NCBI GenBank assembly: GCA_045538465.1
Contig: JAZSRK010000088.1
Coordinates: 1 to 52,512 of the forward strand
Source of the DNA: Limiplasma sp045538465
Lineage (GTDB): Bacteria; Bacillota; Clostridia; Christensenellales; Aristaeellaceae
Length of the DNA stretch: 52,512 nt
Direction: 5' to 3'
Translations under genes and position numbers: made by a program
Shown: in pieces, positions 39,424-47,194 of the stretch
Layout of the letters: every line of letters begins with the position of its first letter
Numbering within the stretch: the first letter of the stretch is position 1
Notes under the pieces: generated by a model
What the model saw: the letters and a program-made list of their open reading frames with translations, nothing else
Databases searched by the model: none
Told to the model about the DNA's origin: nothing

Positions 39424-40143
39424 ATGACGAACCAACCATCCAATCAACCGACCAAACGAAATTTCTACACCGAATTGGCTTATGTGCTTGGCCTGTTACT
39501 GCTAGCCAGCGGCGTTGTTCTAATGGAAAAGGCGAACTTCGGCTTATCCATGATCGTTGCGCCGGCGTATCTGCTGCACCGTTGGCTCAGCCCAGTTTGG
39601 AGCTGGTTTACCTTTGGTACGGCAGAGTATTGTTTTCAAGCGATTTTGTTGGCGCTACTGGCGCTGCTTTTGCGTCGCTTTCGTCTTAGTTGGCTGTTCA
39701 GCTTTGTGACGGCGGTGATATACGGCTTTGTGCTGGATGGGCTGCTGGCGCTGGGTGCTTACCTGCCTGCGGATACACTGGCGCTGCGGCTTTTGTGGTT
39801 TGTGCCGGGCATGGTGCTGGGCTCCATGGGGGTGGCGTGCATGTTCCACACCTACCTGTCCCCGGAGGTGTACGAATTGTTCGTCAAAGTGGGTGCAAAG
39901 CATTTCGGGGTGGAGGTACACCGTTTCAAAACCGGTTACGATTGCGCCAGCTGTCTTTTGAGCGTGGTGCTGAGTTTTCTGGTGTTCGGGTTTGGGCGCT
40001 TTGTGGGCATTGGCTGGGGCACCATCGTCTGCGCACTGGTGAATGGCTGGATGATCGGGCGCTGCTCCGCTTGGATGGAAAAACACCTGCATTTGACGGA
40101 TGCTTTGCCTTGGCGGGGCTTCTTTGAGGGAGACACGCATTGA
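39424..40143 (+). CDS. DUF6198/YczE-like integral membrane protein (239 aa)
   Basis: About six helices, with ELAYVLGLLLLASGVVLMEKANFGLSMIVAPAY at the start, resembling the YczE/YitT-like membrane proteins annotated DUF6198. Further marks are FGTAEYCFQAILL and TAVIYGFVLDGLL near 105, a middle soluble loop (YELFVKVGAKHFGVEVHRFKTGYD) and a Gly-rich helix GFGRFVGIGWGTIVCALVNGWMIG. The function is unknown; some relatives are near antibiotic or transporter genes. ATG 39424 follows CAGGAGGCAACACCA. A GNAT gene follows 39 bases later on the same strand. Confidence 0.8.
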   Translation: MTNQPSNQPTKRNFYTELAYVLGLLLLASGVVLMEKANFGLSMIVAPAYLLHRWLSPVWSWFTFGTAEYCFQAILLALLALLLRRFRLSWLFSFVTAVIYGFVLDGLLALGAYLPADTLALRLLWFVPGMVLGSMGVACMFHTYLSPEVYELFVKVGAKHFGVEVHRFKTGYDCASCLLSVVLSFLVFGFGRFVGIGWGTIVCALVNGWMIGRCSAWMEKHLHLTDALPWRGFFEGDTH

Positions 40144-40182
40144 GGGGAAAAACCCAAGGATAGCAAAAGGAGGCAGAGGGCA

Positions 40183-40653
40183 ATGAGCCAGATCGTCAAA
40201 GCTACACCAGCGGATTTCGAGACCGTTGCAACCATCACCCGTAGCACCATCACGGCGGTATATCCCCATTACTATCCGCAGGGCGCAGTGGATTTTTTCC
40301 TGCACCATCATAGTGATGAGGCTATCCAGCGGGATCTGGAGGCCGGGTGCGTCTATCTGCTGCTGGCGGAGGAAAAACCGGTGGGCACCGTTACCCTGAA
40401 CGGCAAGGAATTGAACCGGCTGTTCGTGCTGCCGGAGCATCAGGGCAAGGGCTATGGCAAGCAGCTGCTGGACTTTGCGGAAAATACCCTGCTGGCTGCC
40501 TTTGGGGAAGTGACCTTGAGCGCTTCCCTGCCCGCCAAAGCGATCTATCGGAAAAGGGGCTACCGGGAGATAGGCTTTTACTGTATTGAGACAGAGAACG
40601 GCGATGTGCTGTGCTACGATGAGATGGTGAAGCGGAAGGGCGAAATCTTGTAA
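40183..40653 (+). CDS. GNAT-family N-acetyltransferase (156 aa)
   Basis: Acetyl-CoA-dependent acetyltransferase. The fold is clear: KATPADFETVATITRST (first helix), YLLLAEEKPVGTVTLNG, LNRLFVLPEHQGKGYGKQLL near 80-100 carrying the Q-x-x-G-x-G/A pantetheine loop, and AIYRKRGYREIGFY at the end. Acceptor unknown. ATG 40183 has AAAGGAGGCAGAGGGCA before it. It follows the membrane gene by 39 bases, so cotranscription is likely. Confidence 0.9.
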   Translation: MSQIVKATPADFETVATITRSTITAVYPHYYPQGAVDFFLHHHSDEAIQRDLEAGCVYLLLAEEKPVGTVTLNGKELNRLFVLPEHQGKGYGKQLLDFAENTLLAAFGEVTLSASLPAKAIYRKRGYREIGFYCIETENGDVLCYDEMVKRKGEIL

Positions 40654-40694
40654 GCGATGTGGAAAAACCGAACTGCATTGATCGGAATAAGCAA

Positions 40695-40724
40695 AAGCCG
40701 GGGTGCGAGTGTGCACTCCGGCTT
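40695..40724. terminator. Bidirectional terminator between two GNAT genes
   Basis: AAGCCGG..TGC pairs with GCA..CCGGCTT across a GAGT-type loop, with AT-rich tails on both sides, between the convergent genes. Confidence 0.75.
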
Positions 40725-40737
40725 ATTTGTTCCCGTG

Positions 40738-41187
40738 TTATCTGACCATTTTAACGATGTATTCAGGGGTTCCTTCTTCAAGTTTTCTTTCATTGGTCAA
40801 TTGAAAACCATTTCTTGTATAGAAGGCAATCGCCAATGTGTTTTTCTCCAATACCCACAAATGATCGGCATTCTTTTCGTTGATCGCAAATTGTAGCAGC
40901 AGTTTTCCGATTCCCTGTCTTTCGAAAAACACATCCACATACAATTTCGATATTTGCTGATCCTCAATTTGAATAACGCCTTTCACAAATCCATCATCAT
41001 AGACCCAATAAGTATCCAGCAATGATAAGTCTTCAAGAAAAGCATTCGCTAACGGAAGAACTTGCATTTCTCCAAACGAAACCATGTCATTATGGAAGAT
41101 GGAACGGTAATTCATTCTTTTAGTGAAGATAAGGATCTCTGCAATTCTTGAAATATCTTGTTTCTTTGCTTTTCGAATAAATACCAT
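40738..41187 (-). CDS. GNAT-family N-acetyltransferase (149 aa)
   Basis: Typical small acetyltransferase. IRKAKKQDISRIAEIL is the first strand-helix; VKGVIQIEDQQISKLYVDVFFERQGIGKLLLQF holds the Q-x-x-G-x-G loop; NTLAIAFYTRNGFQLTNERKLEEGTPEYIVKM is the C-terminal pattern common to GNATs of the PhnO/YjaB type. ATG 41187 has AAGGAA upstream. The codon use is more AT-rich than that of neighbours, a possible sign of transfer. It starts 8 bases after xpt ends and is probably read with it. Confidence 0.9.
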   Translation of the reverse strand: MVFIRKAKKQDISRIAEILIFTKRMNYRSIFHNDMVSFGEMQVLPLANAFLEDLSLLDTYWVYDDGFVKGVIQIEDQQISKLYVDVFFERQGIGKLLLQFAINEKNADHLWVLEKNTLAIAFYTRNGFQLTNERKLEEGTPEYIVKMVR

Positions 41188-41195
41188 TTCGTTCC

Positions 41196-41771
41196 TTATT
41201 CCTCCACGATCAACTTCCCATCCTCGATCCCCGTCACCCGAGCCAAGGCCTTCACATGGTACCCTGCATCCACCAATTTCTGGTGCCCGGGCTGGAAGCT
41301 CTTCTCCACGCACACACCGATGCCGATCACCTCGGCCCCGGCTTGATGGCACAGATCGCACAATCCCTCAGCGGCCTCACCATTGGCCAAGAAATCATCC
41401 ACGATCAGCACCTTGGCCCCCTCGGGCAAATACTGCTTGGCCACACGGATGTGGTTCTCCACCCCGTGGGTAAAGGAGAAAACCTTGCTTTGGTATACAT
41501 CGCCGGTCACATTACGAGTGGGGCTCTTCTTGGCAAACACCACAGGAATATTGCCGCAGGCGATGGCTGTGGTCAAGGCACCGGCGATGCCGCTGGCTTC
41601 CACTGTCAAAACCAGATCGGGCTTCTTTGCGGCAAACTCATCGGCAAAAGCCTGACCCATCTTCACATACAGTTCCGTATCCATCCGGTGGTTGAGAAAC
41701 ATATCCACCTTGACAATATCTGTGCCGATACCGATGCCACGGGCCCGTACGGCTTCCACCAGCTCTTTCAT
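41196..41771 (-). CDS. xpt: Xanthine phosphoribosyltransferase (191 aa)
   Basis: Converts xanthine to XMP with PRPP. The sequence aligns closely with B. subtilis Xpt: VKVDMFLNHRMD near 20, TVEASGIAGALTTAIACG near 56, VVFAKKSPT, VFSFTHGVENHI, the PRPP loop VLIVDDFLANGEAAEG at 121-136, and GIGVCVEKSFQPGHQ. Length is normal. ATG 41771 follows AAGGAGGACGCACCC. No purine riboswitch precedes it: the leader is only some 30 bases. Downstream is a GNAT gene rather than the usual pbuX transporter. Confidence 0.95.
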   Translation of the reverse strand: MKELVEAVRARGIGIGTDIVKVDMFLNHRMDTELYVKMGQAFADEFAAKKPDLVLTVEASGIAGALTTAIACGNIPVVFAKKSPTRNVTGDVYQSKVFSFTHGVENHIRVAKQYLPEGAKVLIVDDFLANGEAAEGLCDLCHQAGAEVIGIGVCVEKSFQPGHQKLVDAGYHVKALARVTGIEDGKLIVEE

Positions 41772-41807
41772 GGGTGCGTCCTCCTTGTACTTCGTTGGTA
41801 TGGGGAT

Positions 41808-41836
41808 ATTGTAAACGGGTTGCGGGGGAAAAGCAA
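41808..41836 (-). promoter_or_regulatory. Promoter of xpt
   Basis: Minus-strand TTGCTT (41831-41836), 17 bases, TACAAT (41808-41813); the transcript start would be near 41801. Confidence 0.65.
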
Positions 41837-41892
41837 GAATGAAAATAGAGGGAATATATACGGTTTTTTTGCGGGACGCTGCCCTGCACATC

Positions 41893-41945
41893 AAAAAACG
41901 AAAACGTTGCGTACACACGACGGTGATGCAACGTTTTCGTTTTTT
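41893..41945. terminator. Very strong terminator between the GH13 gene and xpt
   Basis: Eighteen-base perfect arms (41893-41910 and 41928-41945) with A6/T6 ends. It terminates the leftward amylase transcript; the other side is upstream of xpt. Confidence 0.93.
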
Positions 41946-41976
41946 GTTATTTATCGAATGTTACATAAGGGGGGGA

Positions 41977-43728
41977 TTACACTTTTGCCAGCACCAAGCC
42001 CTGACCCACCTCGAGGCTGACCTTCACCATGCCATCCTGCACAGGATAGCTTACGCCAGCGTACAGGTCGGTCACGGTCTCGACTTGAGCCAGACCATCC
42101 GGCAGGCGCACCAGACCGCTTACCGGCTCCAGTGCAGTGTTGATAAGGCACAGCAGCTGCTGTTCTTCGCTCTGGCGCAGGTAGCCGTACAGACCATTTT
42201 CCTCTACTACATGGGTGCGGAAATTGCCTACCCGCAGAGCGCTGTTGGCAGCACGCATGTGGGCCAGCTTCTGGTAGTGGGCATGGGTGGGGTTGCCTTC
42301 CACATTGTGCCACTCCATGGGGAAGCGGCAGAAGGGGTCGTCCGCGCCCTGCATGCCCAGCTCATCGCCGTAGTAGATGATGGGCGCACCGGGGAAGGTG
42401 AACTGGAAGAAGGAAGCCGCATGCAGCATGCGCAGATCGCCACCGGCGCGGGTGCGCAGGCGGGCGGTATCGTGGCTGCCAAGGAAGGTCCACAGCACCT
42501 GATTGATGCGCTCCGGGTAAAGCATCAGGGAGCGGTTCAAGCAGCTGTCGAACTGCTCCAAGCTGATCTTGTGGTGGCAGAAGCGGTTCCAGATGTTGCG
42601 GGAGAGTACATAGTGCATGGTGGCAGCGAACATGTCGCCCTGAGTGAGCCATTCCCGGCTGTCATCCCAGCACTCGGCGATCATGATGCCTTCCGGGTTG
42701 GCGGTCTTGATCATCTTGCGGTACTGCCGCCAGAAATCCGGCCATACTTCGGGGCTTACATCAAGCCGCCAGCCGTCGATGTGGCATTTTTCGATCCAGT
42801 AGCGGCCAACGTTGAGGAAGTACTCAGCGCAGTCCGGGTTTTGCAGATTCAGCTTGGGCATGTAGGGCCAGTGGCCGAAGGTCTGATAGCCGCATTCCTC
42901 GGTGTTGTCAAAGAAGAACCAGTTATAGTACTTGGAGCCTTTGCCCTTCTCCTTGGCATCCTTGAAGGGGGAAAACTCCACGCCGCTATGGTTGAACACG
43001 CCGTCCATGATCAGCTTCATGCCGTTCTTGTGCAGCTCGTCGCAAAGCTCGCGCAGGTCGTCCTCCGTGCCCAGCAGGGGATCGATCTGGAAATAATCAA
43101 AGGTGTTGTAGCGGTGGGAGGAATCGCTGAGGAACATGGGGGTGGAGTACACCATTTGTACGCCCAGCTCCTTCAGGTAGGGCACGGCTTTGATCATGCC
43201 CCGCAGGTTGCCGCCGTAGCGGAACTCGTTCTGTACCCGGTCGCTGGTCCAAGGCTCCAAGCCAGGCTCCATCTCGCCTTCGCGACGGAAACGGTCGGGG
43301 AAGATCTGGTAGCCCACGCAGCCCTTAGCCCACTCAGGCATGGCGGGGGCGGCATAAGCATATGCAAAGGCGAAGGATTCGCTGATATCTTCGTAGTAGT
43401 CTCTGCCGAAATGCAGACCGGCGGCGTCCAGCTTGAATACCTGCTCGTCGCTTTCCAAAACGAATAGGTACTTCACGCGCACATCCTCGGGAGTAAAGAT
43501 GCACTCGTACCAATCGTGGAATTCATCCCGATAAGCCACCTGCATTTCTACCTGCATGGCTTTTTCGAAGTATTCGGGGTAGTTATAGTTGCTGGTCACC
43601 TTGGCGATGATGCGGCTGAAATCGCCTCGCCCGGTCTGCAGCCGCAGCACTACCTTGCCTTCAGGGGTGGCGTGGCGGTACTCCAGCCACGGCATGTGGT
43701 AAACGGCATCAAAATGGATGTTGCGCAT
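41977..43728 (-). CDS. GH13 alpha-amylase-family enzyme, neopullulanase/cyclomaltodextrinase type (583 aa)
   Basis: Cleaves alpha-1,4 (and often alpha-1,6) bonds in maltodextrins and pullulan. The N-terminal 1-120 is a beta-rich CBM34-like domain (WYECIFTPEDVRVKYLFVL). The catalytic barrel begins at GCVGYQIFPDRF near 136, with MDGVFNHSG near 241, the nucleophile Asp323 in DGWRLDVSPEV, acid/base Glu352 in MIAECWDD, and Asp420 in LGSHDTARL. There is no signal peptide, so it works on imported dextrins. ATG 43728 follows AGGAGGTCATATTCC. It lies 40 bases after the LacI gene and probably shares its transcript. Confidence 0.94.
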   Translation of the reverse strand: MRNIHFDAVYHMPWLEYRHATPEGKVVLRLQTGRGDFSRIIAKVTSNYNYPEYFEKAMQVEMQVAYRDEFHDWYECIFTPEDVRVKYLFVLESDEQVFKLDAAGLHFGRDYYEDISESFAFAYAYAAPAMPEWAKGCVGYQIFPDRFRREGEMEPGLEPWTSDRVQNEFRYGGNLRGMIKAVPYLKELGVQMVYSTPMFLSDSSHRYNTFDYFQIDPLLGTEDDLRELCDELHKNGMKLIMDGVFNHSGVEFSPFKDAKEKGKGSKYYNWFFFDNTEECGYQTFGHWPYMPKLNLQNPDCAEYFLNVGRYWIEKCHIDGWRLDVSPEVWPDFWRQYRKMIKTANPEGIMIAECWDDSREWLTQGDMFAATMHYVLSRNIWNRFCHHKISLEQFDSCLNRSLMLYPERINQVLWTFLGSHDTARLRTRAGGDLRMLHAASFFQFTFPGAPIIYYGDELGMQGADDPFCRFPMEWHNVEGNPTHAHYQKLAHMRAANSALRVGNFRTHVVEENGLYGYLRQSEEQQLLCLINTALEPVSGLVRLPDGLAQVETVTDLYAGVSYPVQDGMVKVSLEVGQGLVLAKV

Positions 43729-43768
43729 GGAATATGACCTCCTGAAATATGACCCTTGCGAAGGGCGC

Positions 43769-44776
43769 TTAAATGGTGCGGACGCTGTCCCGCTCCACGA
43801 TGGTAAAGGGCACGATCAGCCCTGTAGGCGGGGTGTCCGGGTGTTTGACAAGTTTGATGACCAGCTCCATGGCCTTCTGGCCAAGCTGGTAGGGATCCAC
43901 GTTGATGGAGGTAAGGGGCGGGTTGTTGATGCGCCCGGCGGGGGTATCGTTAAAGCTGATCAGGCTGATATCTCCGGGCACGGTAAGACCCATATCGGTC
44001 AGTATATGACAAAGGGTGATGGCTTGTGCATCGTCCATGCAGACCACAGCGGTGGGATGATCGGGAGAGGCAAACAGGTTGCGCAGCTGGCTTTCATCGG
44101 TAGTATTGTACAAATACCGGCTGCTTACCACATCCTCCCGCCGAAAGGGCAGTCCGGCTTCTTCCAGCGCTTGCTGGTAGCCCTTGCGGCGATCCACCGT
44201 CACCATAAACTGCTTATCATAGCCCAAAAGGGCGATGCGGCGGTGCCCTCGGTTCAGCAGGTACTCGGCGGCAGCCCTACCGGCGGCGATGTTGTCGTTA
44301 TCCACATAGTAAGCATTTTCGGCATTGATGGGGTGACCCAGCGTGACCACGGGCAGCCCGGCGGCATCATCAGCAGGCACGTCTTCGGCCGTCAGCACGA
44401 TCAGCCCCTCCGCAAAGCCGCTGGCGGTAAGCTGGCGTACAGCCTCCTGCGTGGAGTCGCCCTCCGTGCCGGTGCCCAGCAGCACATGGTAGCGCCGCGA
44501 ACCCGCTACGTGCCCCAGCCCCTGCAACACCGAGGGGTAGAAGGAGTGGTTCAGGCTATCGCTGCCCTCACCGGAAAACACCACGCCGATAATATGGCTG
44601 CGGCGGCTTACCAAGCTGCGGGCCATCTGGTTGGGGTGAAAGTCCAGCTCCTTAGCGATTTTTTTGATCTGTTTGCGCATTTCCTCGCTGATGCGGGGAT
44701 TGTCGTGCAAAGCACGGCTTACGGTAGAGGGGGAGACGCCAGCCGCTTTTGCCACGTCTTTAATAGTGATTTTCAT
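43769..44776 (-). CDS. LacI-family transcriptional regulator (335 aa)
   Basis: Sugar-responsive repressor. The N-terminal HTH and hinge are complete (TIKDVAKAAGVSPSTVSRAL, then ELDFHPNQMARSL), followed by the periplasmic-binding-protein fold: HIIGVVFSGEG, VVTLGHPI near 145, YYVDNDNIAAGRAAAEYLL, RRIALLGYD, VVCMDDAQAITLC, ISLISFNDTP and TSINVDPYQLGQKAMEL. The start at 44776 has GAAGGAG before it. It precedes the amylase gene and is expected to control it, with maltodextrin or a sugar phosphate as inducer. A palindrome CAAACGTTTG lies in its own promoter. Confidence 0.94.
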   Translation of the reverse strand: MKITIKDVAKAAGVSPSTVSRALHDNPRISEEMRKQIKKIAKELDFHPNQMARSLVSRRSHIIGVVFSGEGSDSLNHSFYPSVLQGLGHVAGSRRYHVLLGTGTEGDSTQEAVRQLTASGFAEGLIVLTAEDVPADDAAGLPVVTLGHPINAENAYYVDNDNIAAGRAAAEYLLNRGHRRIALLGYDKQFMVTVDRRKGYQQALEEAGLPFRREDVVSSRYLYNTTDESQLRNLFASPDHPTAVVCMDDAQAITLCHILTDMGLTVPGDISLISFNDTPAGRINNPPLTSINVDPYQLGQKAMELVIKLVKHPDTPPTGLIVPFTIVERDSVRTI

Positions 44777-44810
44777 GTTTTTCTCCTTCGCTGTTTGCGT
44801 AACGAGGATG

Positions 44811-44824
44811 TGCAAACGTTTGTG
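44811..44824. promoter_or_regulatory. LacI-type operator
   Basis: CAAACGTTTG at 44813-44822 is a perfect palindrome with a central CG, the hallmark of LacI/GalR operators, placed about 10 bases downstream of the -10 box of the lacI gene. Autoregulation is the simplest reading. The flanking bases do not fit a full catabolite (cre) consensus. Confidence 0.75.
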
Positions 44825-44832
44825 CTTTGATT

Positions 44833-44861
44833 ATGGTAGCACTAAACCACAAAAAAGTCAA
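44833..44861 (-). promoter_or_regulatory. Promoter of the LacI-GH13 operon
   Basis: TTGACT (44856-44861), 17 bases, TACCAT (44833-44838) on the minus strand. CATAAT two bases further down is an alternative -10. Confidence 0.6.
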
Positions 44862-44869
44862 GGGTGGCG

Positions 44870-45369
44870 GTGGACGTCCGCCCCGTCCCGCTAATGCGGG
44901 GCGGGTGCGTTCGTCCTAGGTGCGGGACGGATAGAAGCCGCGGCCTCTGAGGAGGGGCCCCAACCCTTCCTCAGGCCGCTCGCGTAGGGCCCGTCCTCGC
45001 TTCGCTGCGGTGCGGGCCCCGCTGGGCGGGGCTTGGGTGTTTGGGCTTCCCGCTTTGGCGGGAACGCCTCCCCGTGGGGAGGGAATAGGGTGTGGGGGCT
45101 TATCGCCTGCGGCTCAACGCCTCCTTGCACGGATGTAGCTTGGCTGCGCATACAAAAGGCTCCTTCGCGAAGCGTGGGCGCGACGCGTTAAGAAAATGTG
45201 CCAGTGGCACATTTTTAGTGGGAGCGGGGAGCAGGCTTTGCCTGCGACCGGCCCGTAGGGTGTCGCCGTTAGGCGACTGAGGGTGCCCAAAGTGGCCTTG
45301 ATTTTTTGTGAAGGTTTTTGTTGTCAACCTCTGGTTGCGAATGTGGTAAAAATGGCAAACGTGCGTTGG
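44870..45369. other. GC-rich, palindrome-dense gene-free segment
   Basis: No gene is supported. Dyads include CCGCCCCG/CGGGGCGG near 44879-44905, CTCCCC/GGGGAG near 45066-45080, and the perfect AAAATGTGCCA/TGGCACATTTT at 45193-45215, which would act as a terminator in either direction. Codon-like statistics are absent. It separates a leftward and a rightward operon and looks like repeat debris. Confidence 0.6.
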
Positions 45370-45423
45370 TTGAAAGATTGTATGGCTGACGATATACTGT
45401 AAACGTAAGCTTACAGTATATCG
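45370..45423 (+). promoter_or_regulatory. Promoter of the HTH-GyrI gene with a 13-bp-arm palindrome
   Basis: TTGAAA (45370-45375), 17 bases, TATACT (45393-45398). CGATATACTGTAA at 45390-45402 and its exact inverse TTACAGTATATCG at 45411-45423 flank 8 bases, covering the -10 box and transcript start. This is a strong operator candidate, most likely for the adjacent regulator. Confidence 0.8.
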
Positions 45424-45440
45424 TGAAAAGGGTGGATGAT

Positions 45441-46109
45441 ATGAGCTTTGGAAAGAATCTTCAACATTTGCGCAGGCTCAATAAAAATATGACACAGGAG
45501 ACCATCGCAGAAAGGCTGGAGGTTTCACGTCAGACGGTTTCCAAGTGGGAGAACGATGAATGTAAGCCCGAAATGGAAAAAGCCATAGAGCTATGCGGAC
45601 TTTTCAGCTGTTCCCTTGACAATCTCTTTCGAGATGACCTCAGTGCTTTTGATGAGGCGTATACGAATCTCAGAGTGGAAACAGTCCCTGCATTCCGTTA
45701 TATAACCCATACGGCGATCAGTGTAGAGCCCGAGGGGGATGCGCTGGACAGAATATTCAAAATCGCAAAGGAAAACGGTGTTGAACATCCAAAAGTGATC
45801 GGCTGGGATTTTCCGCATCTTTCACCGGAACAGGTCAATGTGTACAACATGCATGGCTACACTGCCGCATGGGTGCTGCCAGATCATATTACCCCCGAGG
45901 GTCGTGAGATCAAGGAGCAGAAAGCGCAGAAATATGCGGCTGTGCATATTGAAAAACCGTTTGAAAATCCGTTTGTCATCATTCCCAACGGCTACAAAAC
46001 CATCGACGAATATATGAAGATAAATGGTTTAAAGCATGTTGAAGACGGGGTTATTCCCTGCTTTGAAACGGATGGAGATAGCATGGATATCTACATCGCC
46101 TGTGAGTAA
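45441..46109 (+). CDS. Cro/C1-type HTH regulator fused to a GyrI-like effector-binding domain (222 aa)
   Basis: Residues 5-60 are a classic HTH (LRRLNKNMTQETIAERLEVS, RQTVSKWENDECKPEMEKA). Residues 75-222 form a GyrI/AraC-effector-binding domain: VPAFRYITHTAIS, WDFPHLSP, YNMHGYTAAWVLPD, KYAAVHIEKPFENPFVIIPNGY, and a final IPCFETDGDSMDIYIACE. Such domains bind cationic or hydrophobic ligands, so it may sense a drug or metabolite. ATG 45441 follows AAGGGTGGATGAT; a GTG at 45423 would start within the operator. No transporter or modifying enzyme is next to it. A fragment of a paralog lies at 13258. Confidence 0.88.
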   Translation: MSFGKNLQHLRRLNKNMTQETIAERLEVSRQTVSKWENDECKPEMEKAIELCGLFSCSLDNLFRDDLSAFDEAYTNLRVETVPAFRYITHTAISVEPEGDALDRIFKIAKENGVEHPKVIGWDFPHLSPEQVNVYNMHGYTAAWVLPDHITPEGREIKEQKAQKYAAVHIEKPFENPFVIIPNGYKTIDEYMKINGLKHVEDGVIPCFETDGDSMDIYIACE

Positions 46110-46167
46110 CGAGTGGAGGGGGAGGGAAGCGTTTTACGGGTTTGTCCTCAGAACCAAAACAAAAAAG

Positions 46168-46196
46168 AGCTGCTGGGAGTTATTGCCCCAGCAGCT
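46168..46196 (-). terminator. Terminator overlapping the stop codon of the isomerase-like gene
   Basis: AGCTGCTGGG (46168-46177) and CCCAGCAGCT (46187-46196) form a 10-bp stem whose loop contains the TAA stop of the leftward gene; CTTTTTTG follows on the minus strand. Coding and termination share bases. Confidence 0.85.
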
Positions 46197-47004
46197 TTTT
46201 CACGGATAGCACTTGTTCGTTCAGCATATGTACATCCACGATGCCGTCATCCCCGAGGGCGGTGGATTCAAGGGTGAAGTCTCCGTCGTACCCGCTGGTT
46301 TTAACAAAATCAAAAAATGCATCAAAATCGATATGGCCTTTGCCCACGGGCAGCACCCGACCCAGCAGCTTATCCCACTCCATATGGCCGCCAGCATAAT
46401 CATTCACGTGATAGTGCCGAATGTGCTCCTTCAGCCAAGCATTCTCCGGGGCGTACAGCCCCTCCAGCTGGCTGTGGAATGCTGCATTCTTGGTATCGAA
46501 GGTAAAGTGCACATCCGGGTAGCGGCGGCGCAGGCTGCACAGGTGGGTAAAGGGATCCTGCCGGCCGCAGACCACGTTTTCGATGGTCAGGTCAAGGCCA
46601 TGGTCTTGGGCGATCTGCAAAAGGGCAGGGTAGGCGTTCAGGTTGTTTTCGATGTGCTGGTCGGAGATCCGCCCGCTCCACAGGTGGATCACCAGCTTTT
46701 CCGCTTTGGCTGCACTGGCAAACCGGCAATTCAGGGCAAAATGGGATAGCGCCTGCGCGGTCAGTTCTTCCTCGCCATAGGCCAGATCCTTTCCGATGTC
46801 CTTTTGGCAATGCACCGAGGGGATGGTCAAACCCGCCGTCTCTAAAAGGGCGCACAAGGCCTCCGGGTCATTGTACCAATCTTCATAGATCATTAGCTCG
46901 TAGCCATCGCAACGCAGCTGCGGGGTCAGCTTTTCCAAAAGCCGGTAGTCCCTGCCATTGGGCCGCCCCAAGAGTGCGCCGGTAGAGATAAGGATACGGT
47001 TCAC
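46180..47004 (-). CDS. Sugar phosphate isomerase/epimerase-like TIM-barrel protein (274 aa)
   Basis: Xylose-isomerase-like barrel (AP endonuclease 2 superfamily). Metal-ligand positions are visible as YELMIYEDW near 35, HCQKDIG near 64, LVIHLWSG near 105, LTIENVVCG near 140 (Glu), VHFTFDTKNAAFH near 165 (Asp and His), IRHYHVNDYAGG near 195 and FTLESTALGDDG near 245 (Glu). The substrate is unknown; relatives act on inositols, hydroxypyruvate or sugars. The start is GTG 47004 after AAAGGAGCTGTCCTT, as ATG extensions upstream lack a ribosome site. It stands alone on this strand. Confidence 0.85.
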   Translation of the reverse strand: MNRILISTGALLGRPNGRDYRLLEKLTPQLRCDGYELMIYEDWYNDPEALCALLETAGLTIPSVHCQKDIGKDLAYGEEELTAQALSHFALNCRFASAAKAEKLVIHLWSGRISDQHIENNLNAYPALLQIAQDHGLDLTIENVVCGRQDPFTHLCSLRRRYPDVHFTFDTKNAAFHSQLEGLYAPENAWLKEHIRHYHVNDYAGGHMEWDKLLGRVLPVGKGHIDFDAFFDFVKTSGYDGDFTLESTALGDDGIVDVHMLNEQVLSVKKLLGQ

Positions 47005-47038
47005 AAGGACAGCTCCTTTCCGTGGTTTCCTGTCACTG

Positions 47039-47067
47039 ATTATAACACAGCAAAAAACGATGGTAAA
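47039..47067 (-). promoter_or_regulatory. Promoter of the isomerase-like gene
   Basis: Minus-strand TTTACC (47062-47067), 17 bases, TATAAT (47039-47044). Confidence 0.65.
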
Positions 47068-47102
47068 GCTGGGCGGTAGCCAGTCCTTCCAACGGGTTTG
47101 CA

Positions 47103-47132
47103 TTGACATTTCCCCTGTTTTTTTGATACAGT
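47103..47132 (+). promoter_or_regulatory. Possible promoter of the amidotransferase gene
   Basis: TTGACA (47103-47108) and TACAGT (47127-47132), 18 bases apart. The -10 is poor, so this is tentative. Confidence 0.4.
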
Positions 47133-47194
47133 AATACTGGATTTTTGTGCAGCCATCGGGAGGCTCCCGCCGCTGCAGAACAGGAGTGGGCTAA

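Noticed and set aside
41772..41960. Purine riboswitch before xpt
   Set aside because: The promoter leaves a leader of about 30 bases, too short for the aptamer; the large hairpin upstream is a terminator.
41839..43467. Long plus-strand frame opposite the GH13 gene
   Set aside because: It starts across a perfect terminator and has no family features, while the GH13 catalytic residues are intact on the other strand.
44811..44824. Catabolite (cre) site
   Set aside because: CAAACGTTTG fits the LacI/GalR core, but the outer bases do not match the cre consensus, and a LacI gene is adjacent.
44889..45330. Small frames in the GC-rich gap before the HTH-GyrI gene
   Set aside because: They follow palindromic repeats, lack ribosome sites and have Ala/Pro/Arg-rich shadow composition.
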